NCBI RefSeq assembly: GCF_964340395.1 | Contig: NC_135557.1 | Span: 8,096,709 to 8,160,708 of the forward strand | Direction: 5' to 3' | From: Glandiceps talaboti | Taxonomy: Eukaryota; Hemichordata; Enteropneusta; Spengelidae | Length of the DNA: 64,000 nucleotides | Part shown: positions 1 through 28,024 of the stretch, piece after piece | Position numbering within the stretch: position 1 is the stretch's first letter | How the letters are laid out: the number at the start of each line of letters is the position of its first letter | Translations under genes and position numbers: made by a program | Notes under the pieces: generated by a model | Told to the model about the DNA's origin: nothing | The model's database searches: none | What the model saw: only the letters and a program-made list of their open reading frames with translations

Positions 1-526
1 TGATTACAGTTAACTGATACAGTGTTACTAACTTGAATAGGTTGATATTTTATTCATGGTTCATTGATAGATTTTGTACCTAACTACGCATTTTACTACC
101 AAACCAGAACGACAATAGAGTTTCAATTGTGCGGAACCGTGTTTTATACCTCTCTCATAACGTTTTTTATTACGAATTACACAAACACAACAAGACACTG
201 ATATGTGCCTTACACACATCCATACAGAGACAGACAGACTGACTGACTGACTGACTGACTGACAGGCATGCACATAAAATGTTATAGGTGATGATCGATG
301 ATAATGTGATTGAATCTTCCTTGTTTCACCAGACAGCCATGTTTACTTGTGTTCACAGTGAGATAAAATGTTTTCTTTTATATATGTACGCACTATTAGT
401 GTTTGTATCGTAATCTCATACAGAAAACTTCATGTAAGACGTAAACAAAAATCTTTCTGCTTAATTGAAACTCTATGGTCACTCTGATTTGGTAGTACTT
501 TATCTAGTTCTTTTATTTATATTCAG
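1..526. other. Intron or upstream flank of the Ig-DED gene
   Basis: No coding exon is recognised here. The stretch is non-coding sequence before the first visible exon of the Ig-DED gene, whose signal peptide and earlier Ig exons must lie outside the window. A short GACT/GACA microsatellite sits at about 225-262. From about 47 onward the sequence is clearly similar to 17281-17780, so this flank was duplicated together with the Ig exon that follows it. Confidence 0.6.
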
Positions 527-2331
527 ATCGACGGGAGTAGTTATTTGCGGCCAGGTCCTAACAACACATTGCGCATCTATGATTTTCAAAAAGAATACCA
601 GGGCAAGTATGAATGCATCGTTGTTGAGGAGTGTTACGTCATCAGAAGTGAGCCCAAACACTTAACAGGTAAATTTCAAACTAACCAAAACATTTTTTTT
701 CCAACCACATGTTTTCATAGAAGTAATGGCACGGTAAATCAATATACGTGATGCGAAAAGAACAAATATCGACAGACAGAGGCGCGGTCCGCTAAACTTT
801 ACCACCAGTGTGAGTCAATATTTCGAAGTTACGCATGCGTGAACAATGCATGACGTCACATTTCAGAAGGAGACCTGGGGAAAGCTAGGATTTTTCCAAG
901 TATTTTTGTGTGGCACAAAGTTTTGATTGCATGTTTTTGCTCTACAATGTAACTGACATTTTAAACAATTACTGGGTACTATTATATCTGTGTGGCCGTC
1001 ACATGACTTTGTAAATTGATTTGCATAGATGGAGAATCCTATTCCTAGGTAAAGTATTTTACATTATGTTAATTGACAGTTACAACAATGGACGACACTC
1101 GCCCAACGGATTTCCATCCTACCAAACATCCCTCTCCTGTTCGCAGTTCCGATGATAACGGGAACGATAGAATGCTAGTATTAGTCATAGTACTGTTCAT
1201 CGTTTTGTTGTGTTTGGCTTCAATAATTCCAATTTACAAATATTGTCAACAAAGAAGAAGGAAACAGAGACGAAGAGAAGACAATCAAATTCAAAGACAA
1301 ACAAGAAACGACATTGAAATGAAAGAACCTGGTGATATAAGGCATCGTGAGGTGCAAGGAAGTTATCATCCGGTAAGTTGATTGATTAATCATTTTGCCA
1401 GTGGTTTGTATATTAATTAGTTATACTTTCATTAAAATAATTAAGGCGTGCCCTATTTGTGGACCAATTGAAACATTACAGGGATTTTATTTCATATCAT
1501 ATTCCAAATTCAAAGTTACTATTTCAAAATGCTTCCAAAGGAATATTGCCTCAGACTAGAACTTGAACGTGTTTTTCGCCATTTTTGTTACATAATTAAT
1601 TCATATGAAGTGATTTTTTTGTAATTAACTTAGAATACTTAAAAATATTCATGTTTCTCTCATATGTGGTCAAACTATTCCTATTGATAGACATAGTGGC
1701 ATAAAATAATCTATTCTCTTTGAAGGTTGAAGAAGAGCATGTTGGGCTTATTCCAAGTTCTGATACAGTAGAGGCACCCTCAATAGTTACCGATGTGAGT
1801 TGTTAACATTGTAAGAAATTCGCCACCTTTATCATAAAGCGTTCGGCATTTTTGCGAAATGGTGTTCGATTATTATCGCAAGTAAACTTTAAATCAATAA
1901 AGTACGCTTAAAGGACATTTGGAATAAGGCCTACTTTTCCAACGACCACAGTCCCAGAAATCATCCCTGAATAATCAATATAGGGGTTAGCTACTATAGG
2001 ACATCACATAGAATAGATTAACACCATGGTGATTCTACGCCATAACAACAGCCATTTTTTTTATTTTTCGTAAATTACGCTAATGCAGAAAATTATGACT
2101 TTCTGGAAGAGTAACAATGACTTTTAATGCTGAAGACAGTACGAATTTAATGAATACCAGTCTGATCTGACTGTAAAGCGTAATCATAACAGTGTTAAGT
2201 CATTCCAAGTTGCATTAATCACTGTCTACTTCAATTAGTCTGTAGATTACCATGCCAACGGCAGATCTAGAGGTGAAGAAAACATGGAAAGGGATAAGGT
2301 AAGATATGCAGAGGAAGCAACTTAGCAATCC

Positions 2332-2425
<94 letters not shown>

Positions 2426-2539
2426 CAAAAGACGAAGATTGGTGGAGAAAGTGTCAAGGAAGGGGACAGAAAGATAAATAGACAGACAGACAGAGACAGA
2501 CAGACACACATACAGACAAACAAACAAACACACACACAA

Positions 2540-2634
<95 letters not shown>

Positions 2635-2720
2635 AGTTTGTCTCCTCAACTGTCAGTGCGTCTTTGCTGTCAAATAGACATGTTAACTACTTTCCTTGCT
2701 CCTAAAAGTAAAAATCTGTC

Positions 2721-2757
<37 letters not shown>

Positions 2758-3587
2758 GTATGTATGTATGTATGAATGTATGTATGTATGTATGTATGTA
2801 TGTATGTATGTATGTATGTATGTATGTTTGTCTGTCTGTCTGTCCGCCTGTCTATATATTTATCCATCTATTCTATTTTTTTTCCATCTGTAACTACCAG
2901 CCACAAGACACTATCCACTCAGATAGCATTGATGGTGCCAAAGCAGAGCCAGTCATCGATCCATTTTATGAATTCCTCTATGGACTGTCACGGGAAATAA
3001 CAGATGGTGAGTTTAAGTAGCTGTTGATTCGGTAACTGTATTTAGATAAAATTGTAACTGTCTTCCACAACGAATTACTCAGTTATATTAATAAACGTAT
3101 GCCTAAATGTATCTTTATTATAATAAGCGGAGATTTTAATAAATTGTTTTAACGTATTGATAACGATATGATGCAGTATTATTTCTAAATGGTGGAGAGA
3201 GGATAATTACTGGTATTTGTCGAAGGGTTTGTACGAATCAAGTATGTTACATGTCAACTAAATGTAATCAATATTAGTGTATTTTATAGTAAATTTCCAA
3301 GGAGTGTTCGTTTGCTAAAAGAAAATGGTTTGATTTGAACTTCTTTTATATCTACAGATGAACTGGAGAATACCAAATTTATCTTACAATTGAACATTTC
3401 AAAGGCTGACAGAACTCAAATTACTCAACCTCATGAGCTGTTCACCAAAATGAAAGAATTAGGAATCCTCAGGCCAACGGACACGAATATATTGATAGGT
3501 GTACTTCATAAAATAGGAAGAAGAGATCTTGTAACCAAGATCGATGAGTTTAATGTTGGTAAAACAAATGCCATTGACACAAATTGA
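527..3587 (+). CDS. Ig-transmembrane-death effector domain receptor, 3' part (5' truncated by the window)
   Basis: Predicted exons are 527-668, 1080-1372, 1726-1794, 2901-3006 and 3358-3587 (TGA at the end). Phases agree at every junction and give 279 residues. Residues 1-47 are the second half of an Ig domain, with the YQGKYEC motif of the F strand. Residues 79-99 are a hydrophobic membrane helix followed by a basic RRRKQRRR stop-transfer segment. Residues about 189-270 form a DED: FYEFLYGLS for helix 1, DDELENTKFIL for helix 2, ELFTKMKELGIL for helix 4, and IGRRDL near 256-261, which is the RxDL motif of the DED charge triad. In known families DEDs oligomerise with FADD or caspase-8-like proteins in apoptosis or NF-kB signalling. 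Here that role is inferred for a plasma-membrane receptor. The first exon has the same length (142) and phases as exon 6 of gene D, so the two genes are paralogues. Confidence 0.82.
2335..2632. repeat. Compound microsatellite (GA)n-(GACA)n-(AC)n-(TA)n-(TG)n
   Basis: A run of simple repeats in the intron before the first DED exon. A long GA tract at about 2335-2422 is followed by GACA units, a TA tract at about 2549-2582 and a TG tract at about 2583-2630. Open frames across it encode only low-complexity sequence. Confidence 0.9.
2715..2850. repeat. Tetranucleotide microsatellite (TCTG)n(TATG)n
   Basis: TCTG units at about 2718-2753 pass into TATG units at about 2754-2827 and back to TCTG. The array ends about 50 bases before the acceptor of the DED exon at 2901. 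Confidence 0.9.
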
Positions 3588-4510
3588 AGTCGGGAATATA
3601 CGAATATTAACTCTTTTGTTTATGTTGTATTGAAATATAGACAACATATGTGATTTACAGAAACAAGATGATATTTTCTGACTCTACAGTTACTTACCAA
3701 AATATTTTGCTAAAAACATTGTAGAGAGGAAACACATATTACATGGTAATACTATATTTTTAGTAACATTCTACAACAAAACGTCCATGTCAAGACAATG
3801 TACCTCTAAATTTGATTTTATTATATAATTTTCCACATTCAGATAAGACATGATACACAGATAATAACTGGACCATTCAAATCTTGTCGAAGATTTTATG
3901 TTGTGGAGGTTGTGTTTGACTGATTTGCGGTCACTATAACCATTCGACCATCAGGACTCCAACAATTAACATGCTATTCCTATCGTCGTAATCCACTAGC
4001 CACTTTACGGCAGCACTTAGCAGACTTTCTCACACACAGAGGTAGTGGTTGAATTGACTACCATTCATCGACTAATATTAAGAGCCAATCAGAGAGCCCA
4101 TTTTTTATTCAGCATTATCAGCGTGAAAGTAGATTTGTTTTTGCGAGAAAGCGAAACTAGGTACTACCGTATGAACTGGCAGGAAATATTTTTCGAACAG
4201 AAAATGACAAATATTTGCTTGTGTAACCGTTCTGTCAAATATCAAGTATACTAAACGGTTCTGGAGACGCGGCTGCCATTCCAATGAGGCTTTTCTCCGG
4301 CAATACTCATGTACTGGTACGAGAAGCACGATTGGTTTCATTTAAAGTTTGCATAAAAATTGTCATGATGTAATTCACAAATTGTCCATCATTAGTTCAT
4401 AGTTTCTTATACATGCAATATGCATTGATTTATAACTTATTACATTGATTTAGATATTCTGAAAGGGAGCATGTTGTTAGTTGCCGTATAGCTGTACGGT
4501 ATCCCCAAAT
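3588..4510. other. Intergenic region, convergent gene ends
   Basis: This lies between the stop codon of the Ig-DED gene and the stop codon of the SLC17A9-like gene, which is transcribed toward it. It should hold both 3' UTRs. Open frames near 4045-4341 show no family features. No other gene is seen. Confidence 0.6.
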
Positions 4511-16782
<12,272 letters not shown>

Positions 16783-17280
16783 TTTACTATAAACCAGATA
16801 TTCACTCAGCTGGCAATATATGACCCTAACCACACATGCGCAGAACGTTTCATATAGGCTGAAGGTCCTTGAACATTACAATAGCAATTGCTCATGAGTA
16901 GTACTCCGTGGCATTGTACCAATTCTATGCATTCACTTATTTTCTGCAAACCATACTGTGTATAGTACAAAGAGAAAACCATGAATCACAATATTTAATT
17001 CTCGCTTTTTTACAATAGGACAGGATAGCTGTACTTTGAAGTGTGTGGGTTGTTTAGTTTTGTTTGTTTGTTTGTTTGTTTGTATTTGCTTTTTTTGTGT
17101 TTTTTTTTGTTTTTTTGTTTTGTTTATTGGGTTTGGTTTTATTTTCGAGTTTTATGGGGGGAGGGTTTAACACGCCTGGAATTATCGACAAGAAATTACA
17201 TCCACTCTCTTATCGATAAAGCACTTAAGACCATCATTCTTTTCATTGCTGCGTCCAATCTTTCAATCTAGATGTTAAAT
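16783..17280. promoter_or_regulatory. Presumed promoter flank of the SLC17A9-like gene
   Basis: This is the region immediately upstream of the minus-strand start codon at 16782. No convincing TATA box is seen close to the ATG. A CATGCGCAG stretch near 16840 resembles half of an NRF1-type site. The rest is T-rich (17041-17140). The regulatory assignment rests mainly on position. Confidence 0.35.
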
Positions 17281-17990
17281 TTATTCATGGTTCATTGATA
17301 TAATTCGTACTCAGCTATGACTAGCCTACGTAATTTACTACCAAAACCAGAAGACCATAGAGTTTCAATTGGTGGGACGATGTGTTTTTACCTTTCACGC
17401 AACGTTTTTTTGTTACAGATTAAACTACAAAATAAGACACAAAATAAGACCTTACACGCATCTATAGAGAGACAGACTGACTGACTGACTGACTGACTTA
17501 CTGTCACCCACATGAAATGTTACATTTTATCTCACGGTGATGATGATAATGTAATTGAATCTTCTTTGTTTCATCCTAGTCATGTTATTTGTGTTCACAG
17601 TGAGATTAAATGTATCATTTTATATGACTCACTTTGCTTTGCACACTTTATGCAATCTCTGACAGAAAATGTCTTGTGAAACGTGCAAAAATAAAAATCG
17701 TACTGAAAATCTATGGTCACTCTGCATTGGTAGTACTTTATTTATTCTTTTATTTATTAAATAAAATAGTCAGATTGACATGAGTAGCTACATGCGGCCA
17801 GGTCCTAACATAACAACACATTGCGCATCTATGATTTTCAAAAAAGAATACAAGGGCAAGTATGAATGCATCGTAGTTGAGGAGTCACGGTCACGTCATC
17901 CGATTCGGAAGCAAACCGAAACACATCATAGGAACATATCAAACAAACCTAAACATTTACTTTCCTAACGCATTTTTTCATGAAGAAAAA
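17281..17990 (+). pseudogene. Decayed duplicate of the Ig half-exon of the Ig-DED gene
   Basis: This stretch is similar base for base, with gaps, to about 47-690, including the flank, the GACT microsatellite and the 142-base Ig exon. The exon copy begins after an AG near 17776 and still reads MRPGPN and YKGKYECIVVEE. It has a 5-base insertion after CCTAAC, one extra A in the run at 17841, and a scrambled end where the first copy has its conserved donor. No membrane or DED exon follows before gene A. I read it as a non-functional duplication. Confidence 0.75.
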
Positions 17991-18929
17991 CGTTTTCTAA
18001 TTCTTCTTGATTACGCTCGGCTCTGGTGCATTTATAATGTCGACCAGAGAGTTACAGATGACAAGGTGTATGAACCGGATGACTGACATCCATAATGAGA
18101 AATGTGGTATCGGAGATATGCAAATAAAAAAACATATGCAAGCATACGTGTGGAACTGACGTCATATTCATTCTAAAAACAACACAGTATTACAAGCCAA
18201 GTGAGCTGTAAATATGCGATCTGTGAAGTCTCAGATTAATGATAACTGGTTTTGCTTTAAGTTAAAAATAAAAAAAAATGAAATAAAAAAACAAACAAAC
18301 AAAAAGAGCATACATTTTCTAACTTATGTATCGTTTATTTTGTTTATATGTTAAAGTAATTTTCATAGGTCTCCATAAAAAATCCATCCAAATAATTTTG
18401 TTGCTGTTGACAACTGTTGGTACATGTGTACACCTTTGGTGTTAGTGTGTGAGGGCGCCTGAACACGCAATAAATTACTGACTAAACACATCACTTCACC
18501 AATAGCTTGGTGGCGTAGTGCCCCTTAGAAAACGAGAGACAGAAAGACCATTAATGATAATAATTTTATAATGCAATGCGTTATTTGCGTAATTTTGTGA
18601 TTCTAAGCATTATCTTAAGAATACACGCTTCAATTTCAAATACTTTCATTGGTATATTCATTAAAATGATAAAAATGCACATGTCCGAGAAGGATTATTG
18701 GTGTCGCTTTTAATTTTAATGATTTTTGGTGATAAGACAATATCTGAAGAATGCAAGCTTACATTTTCATATAATTTACCATACACTGAGTATAACAAAT
18801 TATAGGTGTCCTCTATACCTGGTCGATGTTCTCTTTATTTTAATTACTTATTTTTACTTATTTACATAATTACTTAACTTTTCAAATGAAGTACAACCTA
18901 AGGTAGCCCAGAATTTCACAATATAACCG
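17991..18929. other. Intergenic, nothing recognised
   Basis: AT-rich sequence with no open frame resembling a known family and no tandem array. Confidence 0.5.
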
Positions 18930-19205
18930 AAATGGGTCAATTCCTGGAGAACTAAAGCTGATCGCTGATGTTGAACTTTTCAAAGATGAACTAAAAGTAC
19001 ACCTGTTTAAACAATATTATAAACTGCATTGATTTATTACCATGTGTTTTTTATTAAGTTGTCATTTTAACCTTTTTTGTAATTATTGTAACCGGTTTGT
19101 TGTTTTTAGCTCTCTCTGTTTGATTGTTTTGCCACGTTTTGAAATCTATTTTATGTACAGCGCTTTCGAATATTAATGAATAGAAAAAATAAATAAACTT
19201 TAAAC
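18930..19205 (+). mobile_element. LINE 3' end fragment
   Basis: The forward strand reads FKDELKVHLFKQYYKLH then a stop, a typical C-terminal tail of a non-LTR reverse transcriptase ORF. After it come a short 3' UTR with the sequence TATGTACAGCGCTTTCGAAT, found in many LINE tails, and an A-rich end near 19180-19200. Only the 3' end is present, as expected for a 5'-truncated insertion. Confidence 0.6.
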
Positions 19206-20341
19206 TTTGTGGGAGGCATTCACTCTTTGAAAAGTGTCCCCCCCCCCCATAACTCCCCCTCTTATGAATACACCAGTATTTTGAATATAGATTTATACTA
19301 GTATTCAATTACTTGTGAATATGTCGGTCAACAAATATACGTTCCACAATAAAAGGAGTTGTCAAATATCCTTCCTCGTCCGTTGATAAACCACAACCTC
19401 AGGAGTAAAAGGAGTGATACATTATTATGTTGAATTAAACGAAATTTAAAAAATATAAAATTTACAAGAACATTCAAATTCACTGCTCACTTTGATGAAA
19501 ATTGAATTTTAAAAAAATATAAAATTTACAAGAACATTCAAATTCACTGCTCACTTTGATGAAAATAGAATTTCTTAAAAATTGCAAACAAACTGTGAAA
19601 TGTTAATACAAAGACAATGGTATAAAATATATTATAAGATATATAATTAAGGGTATATTGTACATATTAATTGGATATATGATATGCACAAATTGATTTT
19701 GTAAGATATATAATTTGACTTAAAATGAAACAATCTCCAAGGCACACAAATGTACATTTGAACAAAATAATATCACACAACTAAGACTTTAAAATGTAGA
19801 AATAGGATAGAGAAAGATTCAACAAAAAGAGTCAAATTATTGTCATACATTGATAACTAAGTGATATTTATATTTAAAGTTGTAATATTAATACAGCCAT
19901 GAAAAAGTTAAGGTAATACTAGTATCTAATGATTCGTCTAAATATAAATATGGATGAACTTCATTCCGAAATTAAGGGTAAACACTTGCACTTTAGGTAG
20001 TACTACTACTAGTAGTAAATGACATAGATGATGTCGACCCCAATGGAAAGGGAAGGGTGATATTGCAATTATAAGACATGACCTTTCTACTAGTATCTTT
20101 GTATTTGACCCAAAGCGTTATTCGTTACCTGTTAGGTTAAAACTGAACCAACGAAAAGCAATTACACTATGTCTCGTATGAAACAATTTTTCATTCTACG
20201 GTCGGTGAGGGCATGTCTGTTAAAGCCAAACCAGATATGTAAAACTAGTGTTAACAACAAAAACTAATGATTTCTGCAGTTTTAAAAAAAAACCATACTA
20301 TATACAGTAAATTTATGATATAATATGCTGAATGTTTTATT
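19206..20341. other. 3' flank of gene A
   Basis: No gene is seen. A 61-base unit (AATATAAAATTTACAAGAAC and following) is tandemly duplicated at about 19447-19568. A poly-C run lies at 19240-19249. Confidence 0.55.
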
Positions 20342-20701
20342 TCACATTGTTTGCATTTTTCTACCATACGTAAATGGTTTCCCCATTTTATTTAAATTTC
20401 TGTCTACCAGTTCATACTTTTTATGGATTCTTCCATCACTTTCCTGAAATAAAGAACAAAAGGTAATTTGTATAGATAAGATGACCAGTGTGTGTTTTCC
20501 AAAAGTTGTACAAAAAAGATGGAAATGAGATGGGAAATGGATAACTTAAATAAAGTCAAGCTTTAGTATACTATAAGGGGGATGCTGTTTCAAATTCTGA
20601 ATATTTTATATTATGCATTGTGTTACAAATACAATATTGTCAAAACGCACACATCTCAACTTGGGTTAGTGTGTATATGCTTAATGTGTGTGTATCTGTA
20701 C

Positions 20702-20750
<49 letters not shown>

Positions 20751-23202
20751 GCCTATGTGTATGTATGCGCGCGCTTGTCTGTGCGCACTTTAGTGTGTTT
20801 ATTGATATCAACAAAGTCTGTTCCTGTACAGTGAATCGTGTCTTATAATTTACCTTCGAATCTTTGTTTCCTTGTTTGTGGCCACGTCGACGACGACACA
20901 ATCGAACGACACAAAACAACACACCGACAACAACTATTATGGCTAGAATTCCTGATACTATGATTACAATAGCTATTAGGAAGGGTAGTCCAAACAATTC
21001 CTTCTGTTGGTCTAGGAAAAGTAACGTGATAAAAAAAAGAGATAATTTATTTATAGAATGGAATCTTAGACACGCTTTCAATCGAACAGCTAGCTTTATA
21101 TACATTTTATATTTAATAGTGAAACACTATGCCGATTACCTTTCTGTGTTAATCTACACTGTCACATTTACAAAGGGTCCAAGGATCACTCCACATTTAC
21201 AAAGGGTCCTAGGATCATTCCACGAAAAAAAAATATTATGATCCTACCACAGTGCGTTTTAAAAAGGACATTGGTGACTTTAGTTTGTAAGGTGTGCATG
21301 ACGGGGCGCCCTCATACATCTATAGATATATTAGGCCGGAGAGGGCATAGTGACATGGCGTATCGTACAGGCTAATTGCGACTTAAAGTGAATGTGATAG
21401 AAATTAGCTTGTTTTAAAGCAAACATCGTTACTATTACGTGCATACGAAACGGTTGGTATAACCTATTCTCTTTGCTCAATACTTTTCTTTGTCAAAATA
21501 TGATCAATTTCAAATCAGTCTTAGTGTAGAGACAAAATCATTCACGTTATTTCACTGTCCTACATTTAAACTTGGAGCCCAACTAAAATTCAACACTGCA
21601 CTAGCACTAGCTGTAACAGGATAATTATATTTTCGATCAGACAAACAACAATATATTCACTGAAAATTGTTAAAATAGCAATAATTAAACATGGCATTGG
21701 TTAGAATTGCTACTCATAGTTTGAAATTATGACTTACCTTTACTTTCTTCACTGTGGGATTTATCTGTATCTGTTAAAAATTTAATGAGAAAAAATAGTT
21801 TAAAAGAATTTCTATCACATGTTAAGGCATTGAGGTGCGAGATTTAACTAGAGTTCAACGTACGTGCGTGTAGTTTAAATCGATATATATATATATATAT
21901 GAACAATTATAAGTACAATACAAATTGTGGAATTGTTTATCAAAACTTTAGTCGGTCACCATGGTCACATTGGAGGAAAAACGAACGTTTATTGGAGCTA
22001 TTGGCGCAATAGTCGTAAAATATGACTTAATTATAACACTTACTTACGACCACCTGCAATGTAGTTGAATGTTGCACTATATTATCCTCGGACTTATCGA
22101 GTTCAGCCGTACATTTATACACGCCTTCATCTGGTATTTGCACATCATAAATTATGAGAAATGTCATTGCTTCATTTATGGAGTATTTATCATCTTCCAC
22201 GTACTTGTCCACCCCGGATACAAACCTCTGAGCTATGAATGAATCGTCACTTCTTCCCCATCTAACTGTAACGATTTTGTCATCCGTTGCCATGGCAAGG
22301 CAAGACAAGTTGACAGATGCTCCAACAAAGACATTAACAGTATTGGTATCAGTAGTAATAATTTTGTAGGCTGGAAAAATAAAGTATTTAAAAAATTTAA
22401 TATTTGTAATTTTGTTTAGATAATTAGTACATCTATTGTTTTTGTTCTATTGTCATTCATGATGAAGTACTGTATGTACCTCGTGCTGTGGCTCCTTATC
22501 TGTCTGCCTCTGTCTCTGTCCCTACATCAGTCTCCCTCAGTCTACGTCACTCTCTCGACACACACATATAGAGACATATAGACAAATAAACATATAGACA
22601 GGCACATTTGCTTACAAACTGTTAAATCTCCGTGTGGCTCTTTCACGGACATTAAGCAAACTGACCAGCATTATTGACAGTTTGTAGTCAAAAACTCTCA
22701 GCTTATCAAATTATATTATTTGTATTGGTTATTTCAAATTTCCGTGTTCTCAATTGTTGAGGAAATGCTCTAATGCTTATTACCTGTCGATGATCCTTTT
22801 ACAACTTATGACCGATTTGGCTGTATATGGTGTCAAAAAGCTCAAAGCATGTTAATTTATGGTCACTTATTGCTTATGTCAGTATTTCAAGGGGGTGACA
22901 GTAATATCGCTATGCCAGAGCAGCTAGAGAGGTGTTTAAAGTATAGTTCGTGCCAAATAGTAATAAGCTGCAGATCAGCTATTGCCTGTCATGACACACG
23001 GAAAAGTGTGTAAAAGGAAGTGAAAAATAAATATTCGCCGCTAATTGTCGTTTATATGTTTGCCTATACTGTACGGAAAGTAATATTCATGATTGTGAAA
23101 TGCAGTGATGAAAATAATAACTATCTTTAATTTGCACTTATTCTTTGCATCGATCTACCCACTACGTTGAGAAAGAGACAGAGACAGACAGAGACAGACA
23201 GA

Positions 23203-23287
<85 letters not shown>

Positions 23288-23504
23288 GCAAAAATAACGT
23301 TGTAGTTATGTGTGTATTCTGAACTGAATTTGAGTATAGTCACTAGGGTTTACTACAAAGTGCGTCATACATGTATGTACAAAGTCCACTTCTTACTATT
23401 ATAGTAGCCGAACTTGGAACACTATTTTACACATAATGAACTTTAGGAGATTACTTACCGTTGGCAAGTACTAGCAACAATACAACTTCGACTTGATGAT
23501 ACAT
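20342..23504 (-). CDS. V-set Ig single-pass receptor A
   Basis: Exons on the minus strand: 23459-23504 (ATG at 23504), 22044-22370, 21738-21770, 20854-21011 and 20342-20443 (TGA). Phases agree and give 221 residues. Residues 1-15 (MYHQVEVVLLLVLAN) are a signal peptide. Residues 17-124 are one V-type Ig domain with C39, W53 (VRWGR) and C102 in DEGVYKC. A short acidic hinge (TDKSHSEESKD) precedes a hydrophobic helix at about 144-170 and a basic CRRRRGHK anchor. The 50-residue tail contains KKYELV, a possible SH2-type tyrosine site. The Ig exon donor is the second of two overlapping GTAAGT sequences, chosen because it alone keeps frame. It is a paralogue of B and C. The ligand is unknown; a cell-surface recognition role is inferred. 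Confidence 0.87.
20700..20752. repeat. (TCTG)n microsatellite
   Basis: About 13 TCTG units in the last intron of gene A. The last introns of paralogues B and C also carry long pyrimidine microsatellites on this strand. Confidence 0.9.
23195..23286. repeat. (ACAG)n microsatellite
   Basis: About 20 ACAG units in intron 1 of gene A. A matching tract occupies intron 1 of gene B. Confidence 0.9.
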
Positions 23505-23561
23505 TCTCACCACCCAAACTACTATTTCTCTTGACGTGTGCACTTGGGTAGTCTAGTATTA

Positions 23562-23571
23562 GGGAAATTCC
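23562..23571 (-). promoter_or_regulatory. kappaB-type site upstream of gene A
   Basis: The decamer GGGAAATTCC matches the Rel/NF-kB consensus GGGRNWYYCC at all ten positions. It lies 58 bases upstream of the gene A start codon and about 30 bases downstream of the TATA-like box. The same decamer occurs at the equivalent position of gene B. Factor binding is inferred. Confidence 0.5.
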
Positions 23572-23601
23572 GCGAAGAATAGCAATCTGACATCTAGCTA
23601 C

Positions 23602-23609
23602 CATATATA
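23602..23609 (-). promoter_or_regulatory. TATA-like box of gene A
   Basis: The minus strand reads CTATATATGG here, about 100 bases upstream of the start codon. In gene B the aligned position reads CTATTATGG, so the box is weaker there. Confidence 0.45.
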
Positions 23610-23699
23610 GGTATTGAGAGACGTATACGTGTTTACAGTGGAGAGGAGATATCACAACAACCACAACAAACGACCGACGTCATGGGTTTCGATACGTCA

Positions 23700-23880
23700 A
23701 CCCCCCCCCCCCTCCCAGTACTATGGTCACATGAACTCTTTACAATTAAGTTATACATGTAGGTCAATGTACACACCACTTGGTGCTACTATTACACATA
23801 GACTAAAGTATCCCATAATATTAACACTACTCGAAAATCATGTGACATGTACTGACAACAAATTCCAAAGGTTGGGAGTA
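23700..23880. other. Upstream flank of gene A, duplicated upstream of gene B
   Basis: The stretch containing CCCATAATATTAACACTACT and the following ATCATGTGACA is repeated at about 28250-28290 upstream of gene B. The tandem duplication that made A and B therefore included the promoter flank. Confidence 0.7.
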
Positions 23881-24052
23881 CACCTACATGTAATTAGGAA
23901 GTGTCCAAATTTCACTTCCAGGGGGAGGCTGAAGGATGTTCAATTTTCCTGATGTATTTTTATAACCCCCCCCCCCCGGGGAAATCATAGGAAAACTTGA
24001 TGCCCCTCCCCTGAATACTTTTGATCTATGCCACCTGTATAAATTTATACAA

Positions 24053-24157
24053 ATACACACACACACACAAACAAACGGACGGACGAACGAAAAAACAAAC
24101 AAACAACGGACGGACGGACGGACAGAAGGACGGACGGACGGACGGACGGCCAGACAT

Positions 24158-24234
<77 letters not shown>

Positions 24235-24241
24235 TAGATAT

Positions 24242-24340
<99 letters not shown>

Positions 24341-24342
24341 CA
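24053..24342. repeat. Compound tetranucleotide array (ACGG)n-(ACAG)n-(ATAG)n
   Basis: AC and ACGG units pass into ACAG units (about 24150-24232) and then ATAG units (about 24233-24341). It lies between genes A and B. Long frames through it are low-complexity only. Confidence 0.92.
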
Positions 24343-24524
24343 AACAAACAAACACTGAGAGACATAGACACACAGTCATGTACTTTCTCTTTCATAGTCT
24401 TCCCTCTCCACCTCCTCGCCATCACTCCACACATACAGAAAACTCATATTCAACATACAGAGACATAAGCATGCACAGGATTGACATGCACACATGGTCA
24501 TTCATACACATGTCACACACACAC

Positions 24525-24528
<4 letters not shown>

Positions 24529-24622
<94 letters not shown>

Positions 24623-24690
24623 CCCGGTGAGTATCAATCTGCTAAGACAGTGCTCTATACTGCAGTGGCATTCTGAACTACTTGAAAAGA
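24529..24690 (-). mobile_element. MITE fragment next to an AT tract
   Basis: An AT tract (about 24530-24620) is followed by GTATCAATCTGCTAAGACAG and TGCTCTAT, the reverse complement of the end of the two MITE copies at 49.6-50.0 kb. Those copies also sit directly beside AT tracts. Only about 60 bases of the element remain. Confidence 0.65.
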
Positions 24691-24882
24691 CAATAGTCTT
24701 TATTGTGCTTATTTGATAATTTATTCATTATAATTTATTGCATTAGTAGTAAATAAGTTCTGGTTTATACAGCATTTCAAGTTGTATTCTCCTAATTTTC
24801 TTTGGTAACCCTGTCGCTTTTAAAATACACCGCCACATATTTTGTTCAAGAAAGTCAAACTTTGAATATTATTAACAAATTG

Positions 24883-27956
<3,074 letters not shown>

Positions 27957-28014
27957 TCTCACCACCGAATCTGCTATTTGTTCTAGACGTATGCACTGAG
28001 GTATTCTATTATCG

Positions 28015-28024
28015 GGGAAATTCC
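28015..28024 (-). promoter_or_regulatory. kappaB-type site upstream of gene B
   Basis: GGGAAATTCC again, 59 bases upstream of the gene B start codon at 27956. Its position relative to the start codon is the same as in gene A, although the bases around it have diverged. Confidence 0.5.

Noticed and set aside
2215-2893. Open frames of S/L/V/C/Y repeats, here and in every other microsatellite of the window
   Set aside because: They are translations of simple repeats in several frames and both strands, without start context, splice signals or any family feature.
4045-4341. Overlapping frames between gene 1 and the SLC17A9-like gene
   Set aside because: Short, on both strands, without family features. 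This region should be 3' UTR.
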